Of a stretch of DNA of 6,652 nucleotides, positions 1-6,648 are shown piece after piece. The DNA comes from Spirochaetales bacterium (GTDB lineage: Bacteria; Spirochaetota; Spirochaetia; SZUA-6), in NCBI GenBank assembly GCA_003233545.1, contig QILZ01000086.1, forward strand, positions 1 through 6,652. Direction: 5' to 3'. Under the pieces are notes generated by a model. That model did not search any database, had not been told where the DNA came from, and saw nothing but the letters and a program-made list of their open reading frames with translations. Every line of letters starts with the position of its first letter. The first letter of the stretch is position 1. Made by a program: the position numbers and the translations under genes.

Positions 1-309
1 ATGGGAATGATCGAGTTTCGTTCATTGCGCAGGTCGACAGGACAGGATATTTCGAAGCTTATCACAACAGGAATATACAGGTGGAGCAGGAATCCGCAGT
101 TTATCGGCTGGTTTTTAATGCTTTTAGGGATATCGCTTGCCGGGCGGTCGGGATTTGCATTTGCACTTACAGGAGTGTTCGCCATTGTGATCTATTTGTA
201 CACTGTTCTGCTGGCAGAACCATACCTCGAGAGTCTGTACGGAGAGGAGTACCGTTTGTTTAAAGCAAGAACCGCAAGGTGGATTGGAATACCGAAAAAT
301 AAAAGATAA
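1..309 (+). CDS. Isoprenylcysteine methyltransferase-like membrane protein, 5'-truncated by window edge
   Basis: This is the C-terminal part (about 102 residues) of a small integral membrane methyltransferase of the ICMT/PEMT-like family. Seen: the family pattern TTGIYRWSRNPQFIGW (residues about 22-37), two hydrophobic stretches at about 34-52 and 52-71, an acidic turn LLAEPYLESLYGEEYRLF, and a closing ARWIG segment that corresponds to the family's usual ...GEEY...Y...V.RWI ending. Known for the family: SAM-dependent methylation in the membrane, with the RNP and GEEY regions forming the SAM pocket. Bacterial members usually have unknown substrates. The ATG at base 1 is probably an internal Met, because complete relatives are longer and have further membrane segments before this region. 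The gene ends 56 bases before ahcY on the same strand. A SAM-using enzyme beside a SAH hydrolase fits, but co-transcription is only inferred. The family is fairly certain; the substrate is unknown. Confidence 0.8.
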   Translation: MGMIEFRSLRRSTGQDISKLITTGIYRWSRNPQFIGWFLMLLGISLAGRSGFAFALTGVFAIVIYLYTVLLAEPYLESLYGEEYRLFKARTARWIGIPKNKR

Positions 310-351
310 GAACTACAGCCTTTACAATAAGATATAACATTATGTTAACCG

Positions 352-357
352 AAGGAG
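352..357 (+). promoter_or_regulatory. Ribosome binding site of ahcY
   Basis: AAGGAG lies 8 bases before the ATG at 366 and fixes that start. The 56-base gap after the preceding stop is too short for a SAM or SAH riboswitch with its own promoter, and I see no such structure. Confidence 0.8.
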
Positions 358-365
358 CAATTTAA

Positions 366-1811
366 ATGGAAGATTGTAATTACAAAGTAAAAGATTTATC
401 TCTGAACGAATGGGGGAGAAAAGAAACAGAGACAGCCGAAAAAGAAATGCCGGGTTTAATGGCGATTAGAAAAGAATATTCATCTCAGAAACCATTAAAA
501 GGTGCACGTATTACAGGGTCATTGCATATGACAATTCAGACAGCTGTTTTAATAGAAACACTTGTAGATCTCGGTGCGGATGTCAGGTGGACGAGCTGTA
601 ATATCTTTTCCACGCAGGATCATGCGGCAGCGGCAGTTGCCGTAGGCAGACCGGAAGACGGAGGAACGGTTGCTAATCCTAAAGGGGTGCCTGTCTTTGC
701 ATGGAAGGGAGAAACGTTAGAGGAATATTGGTGGTGTACATTAAATGCATTGACTTTTCCCGGCAATAAGGGCCCGAACCTGATAGTCGATGATGGCGGA
801 GATGCAACTTTGATGATGCATCTTGGCTATAAAGCAGAGAAAAACCCGGAAATATTAAACAAAAAGCCGGAAGGGGAAGATGAAGAACAATTATTAAAGC
901 TTTTAAGAAAACTATTAGAGAAGGATCCGGACAAATGGGCAAATTTTTTAACGGAGTGGTATGGAGTGTCCGAAGAAACAACCACCGGCGTTCATAGATT
1001 ATACCAGATTATGGAAGAGGGTAAGCTGCTGGTTCCGGCTATAAATGTAAATGATTCTGTAACAAAGAGTAAGTTTGATAACTTGTACGGATGCAGAGAA
1101 TCTCTTGCAGATGGAATAAAGAGAGCAACGGATGTAATGATCGCCGGCAAAGTGGCTGTTGTATGCGGACATGGGGATGTGGGCAAGGGAAGTGCCGAGT
1201 CTATGCGTGCCTTTGGTGCACGGGTAATTGTAACGGAAATAGACCCTATATGCGCTTTGCAGGCTGCAATGGCAGGATATGAGGTAACTACTGTGGAAGA
1301 CACTCTTGGGATAGGAGATATTTATATAACTGCAACAGGGAATAAGGATGTTATAACAATAGAACACATGAGGAAGATGAAGGATCAGGCAATTGTCTGT
1401 AATATAGGACATTTTGATCATGAAATACAGGTGGCTGAATTGGAAAAAGAACCGGGGATTAAGAAGGTTAATATTAAGCCGCAGGTTGATAAATATATTT
1501 TCCCCGGCGGCCATGAAATATTTCTGCTGTCGGAAGGACGTTTGGTGAATCTGGGTAATGCCACGGGACACCCGTCTTTTGTGATGTCCAACTCTTTTTC
1601 GAATCAGGTGCTTGCCCAGATAGAGCTCTGGAATAACAGGGATAAATATGAAAAAAAGGTTTACAGGCTTCCGAAAAGATTGGATGAAAAGGTTGCAAGA
1701 TTGCACCTTGAAAAGATTGGGGTAAAGCTCACTAAATTAAACAGGGAACAGGCAGACTATATTGGTATTTCGGTTGGCGGACCATATAAGCCTGATTATT
1801 ATAGATATTAA
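366..1811 (+). CDS. ahcY: Adenosylhomocysteinase (S-adenosylhomocysteine hydrolase)
   Basis: A cytosolic NAD-dependent enzyme that reversibly splits S-adenosylhomocysteine into adenosine and homocysteine, removing the inhibitory product of SAM methylations. The protein is 481 residues, the long bacterial form, with an insert of about 40 residues at about 160-200 (charged, KKPEGEDEEQLLKLLRKLLEK). Landmarks are all present: GSLHMT with His54, the SCNIFSTQDHAAAA block, DDGGD at 142-146, the SEETTTGVHRLYQ segment with Glu203/204, VNDSVTKSKFDN with catalytic Lys234 and Asp238, a Rossmann loop GHGDVGKG at 268-275 followed by Glu291 for the NAD ribose, NLGNATGHPSFVMS, and the conserved tail ending KPDYYRY, which contributes to the neighbouring subunit's NAD site. 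The Rossmann loop has His269 where most relatives have Tyr (GYGDVGKG). The gene is intact, has a good RBS and is followed after 26 bases by a dead metK, so it was probably once part of a SAM-cycle operon. Confidence 0.97.
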   Translation: MEDCNYKVKDLSLNEWGRKETETAEKEMPGLMAIRKEYSSQKPLKGARITGSLHMTIQTAVLIETLVDLGADVRWTSCNIFSTQDHAAAAVAVGRPEDGGTVANPKGVPVFAWKGETLEEYWWCTLNALTFPGNKGPNLIVDDGGDATLMMHLGYKAEKNPEILNKKPEGEDEEQLLKLLRKLLEKDPDKWANFLTEWYGVSEETTTGVHRLYQIMEEGKLLVPAINVNDSVTKSKFDNLYGCRESLADGIKRATDVMIAGKVAVVCGHGDVGKGSAESMRAFGARVIVTEIDPICALQAAMAGYEVTTVEDTLGIGDIYITATGNKDVITIEHMRKMKDQAIVCNIGHFDHEIQVAELEKEPGIKKVNIKPQVDKYIFPGGHEIFLLSEGRLVNLGNATGHPSFVMSNSFSNQVLAQIELWNNRDKYEKKVYRLPKRLDEKVARLHLEKIGVKLTKLNREQADYIGISVGGPYKPDYYRY

Positions 1812-1837
1812 AAACAGATACTAATACCGGGGGTTCC

Positions 1838-2462
1838 ATGAAAAAGAAAAATTATTTGTTTACATCCGAGTCGGTTGGTGAAGGACATCCGGATAAACTC
1901 TGTGATCAGGTTTCTGATGCTGTTTTAGATGCATGCCTGCGTGATGATCCTGAAAGTCGTGTTGCCTGTGAAACTTTCACGACAACACATGGTTAAGACC
2001 GGATTCCAAAAGTCAGGTTACTGTGGAATACGAAAATTATGACCCGGTGCGGATAGATACGGTTGTAGTGAGTCATCAACATGATGAAAACATAGGTTAT
2101 GAAGAGTTAAAGAATGAAATAATTAATCGAATAATTAAACCTGTTCTCGAACCTACAGGACTTTTGGATGCGAATACCAAATATTTTATTAATCCGACCG
2201 GACGTTTCGTTATTGGTGGTCCTCATGGTGATTCGGGCTTAACCGGAAGAAAAATAATTGTGGCACAGGTAATGTATCGGATGGGATTATAGAAACGGCA
2301 ATAACAAAGGTATTTGACCTGACCCCGGCTGGTATTATTAACGCTCTTGATTTAAAGAAGCCCATCTACCTGGAGACGGCAGCATACGGGCATTTCGGAC
2401 GAGATGAGTTTTCCTGGGAAAAAATCGACAGAGCAGATGCCCTTTTATCCGTCATAAATTAG
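1838..2462 (+). pseudogene. metK: S-adenosylmethionine synthetase (metK), broken by two internal deletions
   Basis: MetK makes SAM from ATP and methionine. Three pieces in three frames match one normal MetK. Piece 1 (1838-1993) starts MKKKNYLFTSESVGEGHPDK and runs to ACETFTTT, then hits TAA at 1994-1996. Piece 2 (1990-2262) runs from WLRPDSKSQVTVEY through VVVSHQHDENIGY, FINPTGRFVIGGPHGDSGL and TGRKIIV. Piece 3 (2262-2462) runs from GTGNVSDGIIETAITKVFDL through TAAYGHFGRDEFSWEKID to TAG at 2460-2462. Together they give about 206 residues of the usual 385-400. By comparison with remembered E. coli MetK, about 115 residues are missing at the first join, including GAGDQG, and about 67 at the second, including DTYGG and GGGAFSGKD. 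Both signature motifs are therefore lost and both joins change frame. The remaining pieces are well conserved, which suggests recent loss. The start has only a weak GGGGG upstream. The identity is certain and the lack of function nearly so. Confidence 0.93.
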
Positions 2463-2589
2463 AAAAAATGCCATGCACGCACCGGAATATTAACATGTTC
2501 AAACCATGATCCGGGATATTGGCTGTTCGTCAGTGAGTTGTCTTGCCGATTTCCGTAAACATAGAGGAACTTTTACGAAGTATCCCGAA
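2463..2589. other. Intergenic stretch between metK remnant and integrase remnant, no gene recognised
   Basis: No reading frame here gives a recognisable protein. An open frame enters from 2506 and runs into the integrase remnant, but its first 28 residues (from MIRDIGCSSVSCLADFRKHR) match nothing I know. There is a weak CCGGA/TCCGG inverted repeat with a loop of about 23 bases (around 2482-2514). It lacks the GTTRRRY/RYYYAAC core boxes of an attC site and has no T-run for a terminator. Confidence 0.5.
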
Positions 2590-2842
2590 GATGAGAAATT
2601 CATACTGACCGGTATAATAAACCTTCCGGGTGTAGAGCTGCCCAAAGCTCTTGAAAAAAAATATCCTGATGCTGGTAAAGAATGGGCATGGTTCCGGATT
2701 TTTCCATCTCCAAGAATCTCAGTAGATCCTGGAAGTGGAATTGCCGGAAGGCACTATTTATTTCCAAGCCTTCTTCAGAAATCCTTTAAACCAGTGTTTT
2801 AAAAATCCGGTATTGCTAAAAAATGCAAGTATTCATTCCCTA
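2590..2842 (+). pseudogene. Integron integrase (IntI-type tyrosine recombinase) fragment, C-terminal half only, decayed
   Basis: Integron integrases are tyrosine recombinases that insert and excise gene cassettes. The frame from 2590 gives DEKFILTG, then from 2629 GVELPKALEKKYPDAGKEWA, FRIFPSPRISVDPGSG, RHYLFPSLLQKSFKPVF. This closely follows the IntI block G-V-Y-L-P-x-A-L-x-R-K-Y-P-N-A-x-x-E-W-x-W-Q-x-V-F-P...DPRSG...RHHL..S.LQKAV, which contains the extra region that separates IntI from XerC/D. TAA at 2800-2802 interrupts it. The same frame continues KSGIAK. A run of six A (2818-2823) then seems to hold one base too many, because shifting frame gives NASIHSL, matching the usual ASCHTLRHSF box. 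The His of HxxR is there, but the next expected Arg is a Leu codon, after which similarity fades into the 3' end of the antiporter gene. The N-terminal domain, first catalytic Arg and the Tyr are missing. Non-functional. IntI origin is well supported by motif recall but not tested by alignment. Confidence 0.75.
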
Positions 2843-2847
2843 CTGCT

Positions 2848-4479
2848 TTACTTGGCTTTTAAATCTCTTAATTTAATTATCTCTTCTCTCATGATTTCCA
2901 TGATTGTATCCATTTCGATAATTCCCAGAATTTTTTTGTGATTGTTTTCGGAAACAACGGGCAGGGATTTTATATTGTTTGTCAGCATAATAGCGTATGC
3001 TTCCCTTAAACTTTTATCCGGAAATGTCACATGCGTCACAGGCAGCATTATATCCTCTGCAATTACCAGGTTAGCCGGTATGTTGCGGTTAAGGACAGGT
3101 TTTATCATACCGAGACTAATAATTCCGCAGATCTCATCGGAATTATCCATAACAGGTATATCATCCAGATTACCGGCGGAAAATATTTCCAGTATTTTAG
3201 TTAAAATATCCTCCCTGAAAATAGCCGGCTGCTTAATTTTCATAGAACCTGCAACCTTATACTTTTCCAGCATCTCTTCTTCGGTAATATTTCTATGTAT
3301 TTCCTCAGCCTTTGTGATACCAAGTTTAACAAACGGCGGTCCGATAATCTGTACGATAAAGGTCGTTAAAGTAATTATATTAATGATTGTTACTCCCAGA
3401 GACGGAAATGTATGGAACGCCGATATAGCCAATCCTATTGTTACACCTGCCTGTGAAAAAAGTCCCAGTCCCAAATACTTTGCAACCCTGGAAGGAGAAC
3501 GGGATAACACCGCTCCGAGTGCCGCTCCGGTAATTTTACCTGTTGTCCTTCCTAAAAGGTAGAGAAGTGCTGTTATAACCGAAAATAGAGTTAAAGCCCC
3601 AAGCTCCAGCCTTGCACCTGCCAGTACAAAGAAAAGAATATAAATCGGAGGTGAAAAACCTCTCATGGAATCGAATACTTTTTGTGAATAGAAGGGGGCA
3701 ATATTAACAAATGTAACACCGAAAAACATTTCCGCAAGAATCATGTTAAAATCGAATTTTAATGCCAGTGCAATAATAAGCATGATCGACCCGAATGTTA
3801 AACTCAGCATAAGGTCGATTTCATGTTTGTAACTCCTGGTAATATCCAGAATAATACGAAAGATAACCCCTACCAATATCCCGAGTAATGCCGCACCTCC
3901 GATTGAATACATAGGTCTTAGTATTGCCGCATATAGAGAAAATCCGCTGTGGCTGATAAGTATTTTAGCTATCGAGTTTGCAAACCCGTACAATAACAAT
4001 GCAAGGCCGTCGTCGAGGGCAACAATTGCAAAAATCATAGTGGTTAAAACACCGGCTGATTTATATTCCCATAGAACATCGACGGTTGCTGCGGGAGCCG
4101 TTGCAGATGCCAAAGCGCCCAGCATAATTGCAAGACTCCAGTTCTTCGTAAAGACGCCTGTAAAGATAGTAACCAGTATAAAAGCCAGGATACCTTCGAA
4201 CAGAAGAATAATAACCATGTTCTTACCGAATTTCTTAAACACCGATTTCTTTAATTCACCACCGACGAGAAAGCCTATAATCCCAAGCGCAATGTAGTTT
4301 AAAGGAGCAAACTCGGATACCAGGGTTTTATTTAAGATATTAGTTACCGATACACCCAGGACAAGGCCGATAATAATATACCCGACGACCTGAGGTATTT
4401 TTATTATCTTAAATAACCTCGCACCAAGGACACCGAATATCAGTGCCAGTGCAATAACCAAAATCGTTTCGGCACTCAT
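2848..4479 (-). CDS. CPA2-family cation/proton antiporter with C-terminal CBS domain pair
   Basis: An inner-membrane monovalent cation/H+ antiporter of the Na_H_Exchanger (KefB/NapA-like) fold, 543 residues. Residues about 5-390 are a run of roughly 12-13 hydrophobic segments. Diagnostic points: SATAPAATVDVLWEY (about 125-139), the unwound-helix segment of this fold; ALDDGLALLLYG with Asp156-Asp157, the acidic pair that in characterised CPA2 exchangers binds Na+/H+ and goes with electrogenic exchange; and LGLGLFSQAGVTIGLA (about 336-351). After a linker, two CBS motifs occupy about 412-465 and 472-534 (EDIMLPVTHVTFPDKS, then SLPVV...ILGIIEMDTI). CBS pairs usually bind adenine nucleotides and gate transporters. 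There is no TrkA-N (KTN) domain, unlike KefB/C. It is the last gene of the operon, 17 bases after the preceding antiporter, with GAGGG at 4484-4488 as RBS. The transported ion is not determined. Its 3' end touches the integrase relic and no clear terminator follows. Confidence 0.92.
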   Translation of the reverse strand: MSAETILVIALALIFGVLGARLFKIIKIPQVVGYIIIGLVLGVSVTNILNKTLVSEFAPLNYIALGIIGFLVGGELKKSVFKKFGKNMVIILLFEGILAFILVTIFTGVFTKNWSLAIMLGALASATAPAATVDVLWEYKSAGVLTTMIFAIVALDDGLALLLYGFANSIAKILISHSGFSLYAAILRPMYSIGGAALLGILVGVIFRIILDITRSYKHEIDLMLSLTFGSIMLIIALALKFDFNMILAEMFFGVTFVNIAPFYSQKVFDSMRGFSPPIYILFFVLAGARLELGALTLFSVITALLYLLGRTTGKITGAALGAVLSRSPSRVAKYLGLGLFSQAGVTIGLAISAFHTFPSLGVTIINIITLTTFIVQIIGPPFVKLGITKAEEIHRNITEEEMLEKYKVAGSMKIKQPAIFREDILTKILEIFSAGNLDDIPVMDNSDEICGIISLGMIKPVLNRNIPANLVIAEDIMLPVTHVTFPDKSLREAYAIMLTNNIKSLPVVSENNHKKILGIIEMDTIMEIMREEIIKLRDLKAK

Positions 4480-4496
4480 TAATCCCTCTTTCTATT

Positions 4497-5750
4497 CTAC
4501 TCCGTATTAATTTCGCCGGCTTTTCTTAATGCTATCTTCGTTGTGATGGGTCCCAGTATTTCGAAAAATATCGATGTAACCGTTACCGTTGTAATTACAA
4601 CCGTTCCTATGTGTGCTCCCCATGTTCCGTACTCTGTAAACTCATCCTTTACAATCAGGGCAAGACCTATGGCAACCCCGGCCTGCGAAAGAATACCAAG
4701 ACCAAGATATTTCCGTATTTTTTTCTCCGCTTTTCCCATTACAGCACCGAACCATGCCCCGGACATCAGCCCTGTTGTTCGACAGACAACGTAAATAACT
4801 CCTATTAATCCCAGAGCCGGCAATAGACTTAAATGCAGGTGGCTTCCCGCAAGTCCGAAAAACAGAACAAATATTAACGGCATAACCTCCCTGAGTTCCT
4901 CACTGATACTCTGATACACCTGATTAGGCTGGGTATTTACAGCAACAATTCCTATCATCATATTTGTAAGAATCAATGAAAAATGAAAATATTGAGCTAT
5001 TCCGGTCGCAATAAAAACAGTGGCAAAAGTCACTATAAAGATGTCCCTGCCGCTCTTTGTCTTTCTGACAAGAATACTAAAGAGCAAGGCTATAACCGTA
5101 CCTATCACAAGACTTAACACAACCTCTTTAAAGGGTTCTCCGATCATCTCCCGGAAACCGACGGCGGGCCCTCCCATATCAGCAATAAGGATACTCTTTG
5201 CGAAAGCGGCAGCAAAGCCGAAAATAATAATCCCCAGCCCGTCGTCAAATCCCACGACAGCATAGAGTGCTTTTGTAAGACTACCCCTGGCTTTATACTC
5301 ATGAATAATGGCAACGGTACCGGCCGGAGCACTTGCAGGCGCAACAGCTCCGAATATCAGGGCCAGCGGAAGATCGCCGGTTAAAAGATATATTCCGGCT
5401 GCAACCAGGATAAAGGCTGTAAAGGATTCCGAAAGTATAATAGAGATAATCCCCCACCCCTGTTTTTTAAGAGAATCCATATTCAGCTCCAGCCCTATGC
5501 TGAGAGCAACAAAACCCAGAGCAATATCAGTAATAAACGAAAGTTGTTCCTGGACATTCTCCGACACGAGGTTAATCAGAGAAGGGCCTAACAATGCTCC
5601 CATGATCATAGCTCCGATAATAGAGGGAAGCCTTAAGTATTTCATGGTACGTCCGGTATAAAAAGCCAGAATAGTCAATATACCTACCGTAAGAAGAATC
5701 GGAACATGCAGGCCCTCTATAAAATCCTGTATTATGGGTATGATTACCAT
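4497..5750 (-). CDS. CPA2-family cation/proton antiporter, membrane domain only
   Basis: A 417-residue inner-membrane antiporter of the Na_H_Exchanger fold, nearly all hydrophobic segments, with no cytoplasmic regulatory domain (it ends LRKAGEINTE). Key sites: APASAPAGTVAIIHEYKARG (about 137-156), VGFDDGLGIIIFG with Asp169-Asp170, and LGLGILSQAGVAIGLAL. It is clearly a paralogue of the downstream antiporter, sharing the same order of motifs (HEYKARG/WEYKSAG, FDDG/LDDG, YLGLG..SQAGV.IGLA), but diverged and shorter. The frame is open upstream to an ATG at 5819, which would overlap the preceding gene by 56 bases. I chose the ATG at 5748-5750 because AGGGGA (5757-5762) sits 6 bases before it and the resulting MVIIPIIQDFIEGLHVPILL is a normal family N-terminus. 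It starts 13 bases after the EIIA stop. Na+ or K+ specificity cannot be read from the sequence. It could work alone or as partner of the CBS-bearing paralogue; family members are dimers. Confidence 0.92.
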   Translation of the reverse strand: MVIIPIIQDFIEGLHVPILLTVGILTILAFYTGRTMKYLRLPSIIGAMIMGALLGPSLINLVSENVQEQLSFITDIALGFVALSIGLELNMDSLKKQGWGIISIILSESFTAFILVAAGIYLLTGDLPLALIFGAVAPASAPAGTVAIIHEYKARGSLTKALYAVVGFDDGLGIIIFGFAAAFAKSILIADMGGPAVGFREMIGEPFKEVVLSLVIGTVIALLFSILVRKTKSGRDIFIVTFATVFIATGIAQYFHFSLILTNMMIGIVAVNTQPNQVYQSISEELREVMPLIFVLFFGLAGSHLHLSLLPALGLIGVIYVVCRTTGLMSGAWFGAVMGKAEKKIRKYLGLGILSQAGVAIGLALIVKDEFTEYGTWGAHIGTVVITTVTVTSIFFEILGPITTKIALRKAGEINTE

Positions 5751-5763
5751 TAAATTTCCCCTG

Positions 5764-6573
5764 TTAAAAATCCAGGGCTCCTCCTGCATAATCGAGATTC
5801 TGAAGAGTAACAAGAACACCTGTTTGATGCTCGAAATTATCCACTAAAAGGTTTATCCGCCGTATAATATCATTGCCCATGCTTTTGTCCGCAACGGCAA
5901 GAATTACCCTGCTGAATCCTTTGCTCGATTCGGTCCAGAATTCGGAAAACAGGGGCAGTTTTTTAAGGTAGTAGCTTACATCATTCGTTTCTACCACAGA
6001 AATATAACTTTCTTCCACACCTGAAAAAATCTGTAGAATATCGTCCCAGTATTCCCGTTTCTGAACAAAAACATGAAAGAGCACCTTATTCTTCTCTTTT
6101 TTTTCAGGCCGTGGCAGGTAAAACCTGAGAAATCTCTCTTTAAGCGTCCCGGCATTTTTCGATGCCAGTATCTCGCTTACAGCATCGGAAGAACTGAGTA
6201 TCTTCGATACGGCAGAGAGGAGCCTTATATGTTCATTTTTCTCTTCTTCCGGGCCTATTATAAATACAAAAAGTTTTGTAGGTTTTTTATCCAGTGAATC
6301 AAAATCCACACCCCCGGAAACCGTAACCGCACCTACAACGAAAGCTTCGATCCCCTTAAGACTACAATGAGGAATCGCTATATAATTCCCGAAAGCTGTT
6401 GTTCCAAGCTCTTCCCTTTCCTTAAGCGCATCGATCAGAACATTTACCGGTATACTCTGTAACGGTTTCGCTTTTACGGCAAGCTGAGCAATTGTGCTTA
6501 TGACTTCATTTTTATCTTCAGCCGAAGCATTTACTCCGATACACTCAGAATAAAAACTTTCAATTAAACCCAT
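5764..6573 (-). CDS. PTS EIIA (fructose/nitrogen type) domain protein with unassigned, possibly P-II-like C-terminal domain
   Basis: A cytosolic regulatory protein of 269 residues. Residues about 1-150 form a PTS_EIIA_2 (Fru/Mtl/Ntr) domain: an ALKEREELGTTAFGNYIAIPHC stretch around 49-70 with the phosphate-accepting His69 in IPH, a strand AFVVGAVTVSGGVDFDSLD, KLFVFIIGP, and EHIRLLSAVSKIL before the last helix. His69 in EIIA proteins takes phosphate from HPr/NPr. A linker rich in Lys/Glu (PRPEKKEKNK, about 154-163) leads to a second domain (about 164-269) with strand/helix alternation (VLFHVFVQ, WDDILQIFSGV, YISVVETN, RVILAVADK, NDIIRRINLLVDNF, GVLVTLQNLDYAGGALDF). This resembles a ferredoxin-like/P-II (GlnB-like) fold, but that is inference. 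No EIIB or EIIC is nearby, so a sugar-transport role is unlikely. As first gene of an operon with two antiporters it probably regulates ion exchange. The start has an excellent RBS. Confidence 0.88.
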   Translation of the reverse strand: MGLIESFYSECIGVNASAEDKNEVISTIAQLAVKAKPLQSIPVNVLIDALKEREELGTTAFGNYIAIPHCSLKGIEAFVVGAVTVSGGVDFDSLDKKPTKLFVFIIGPEEEKNEHIRLLSAVSKILSSSDAVSEILASKNAGTLKERFLRFYLPRPEKKEKNKVLFHVFVQKREYWDDILQIFSGVEESYISVVETNDVSYYLKKLPLFSEFWTESSKGFSRVILAVADKSMGNDIIRRINLLVDNFEHQTGVLVTLQNLDYAGGALDF

Positions 6574-6580
6574 ATATGAA

Positions 6581-6586
6581 CTCCTT
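6581..6586 (-). promoter_or_regulatory. Ribosome binding site of the EIIA-domain gene
   Basis: Read on the minus strand, AAGGAG lies 7 bases before the ATG at 6571-6573. It is the strongest RBS of the operon and fixes the start. Confidence 0.8.
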
Positions 6587-6637
6587 TTATCTTTTTAAAA
6601 AGCACATTATTACCGGACTGTTTACATATAACGAAAT

Positions 6638-6648
6638 ATTATATTATA
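6638..6648 (-). promoter_or_regulatory. Possible -10 boxes for the antiporter operon
   Basis: On the minus strand, two overlapping perfect TATAAT hexamers (6643-6648 and 6638-6643) lie about 65-75 bases before the EIIA start, inside a very AT-rich stretch at the window edge. The matching -35 would lie outside the window, so it cannot be checked. The AT-richness makes chance matches likely. A leader of about 55-60 bases would follow, and I see no riboswitch or attenuator in it. Confidence 0.35.

Noticed and set aside
335..347. Inverted repeat TAACA-TTA-TGTTA just before the ahcY RBS, as an operator or a small terminator
   Set aside because: Only 5 bp of AT-rich stem with no T-run, and too short to distinguish from chance in AT-rich DNA.
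999..1706. Long minus-strand open frame of 235 codons opposite ahcY
   Set aside because: It lies wholly antisense to a clearly conserved gene and its translation has no recognisable domain; it is a shadow frame.
2023..2292. Stand-alone 89-residue protein starting at a GTG
   Set aside because: It is the middle piece of MetK; conserved MetK residues continue upstream of the GTG (WLRPDSKSQVT), so it is not a separate gene.
2482..2514. CCGGA...TCCGG hairpin near the integrase relic, as an attC or attI site
   Set aside because: The stem is 5 bp with a long loop, and the GTTRRRY/RYYYAAC boxes of an attC are absent.
2744..2755. TGCC-GGAA-GGCA hairpin as terminator of the antiporter operon
   Set aside because: Four base pairs only, no following T-run on either strand, and it falls within the integrase-derived coding remnant.
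2942..3562. Plus-strand open frame of 206 codons opposite the CBS antiporter
   Set aside because: It is antisense to a well-supported membrane protein gene; its hydrophobic composition mirrors the opposite strand.
5751..5819. Longer antiporter start at 5819 giving 440 residues
   Set aside because: It would overlap the EIIA gene by 56 bases, adds a charged non-homologous leader (MFLLLFRISIMQEEPW), and the internal ATG at 5750 has a well-placed RBS.
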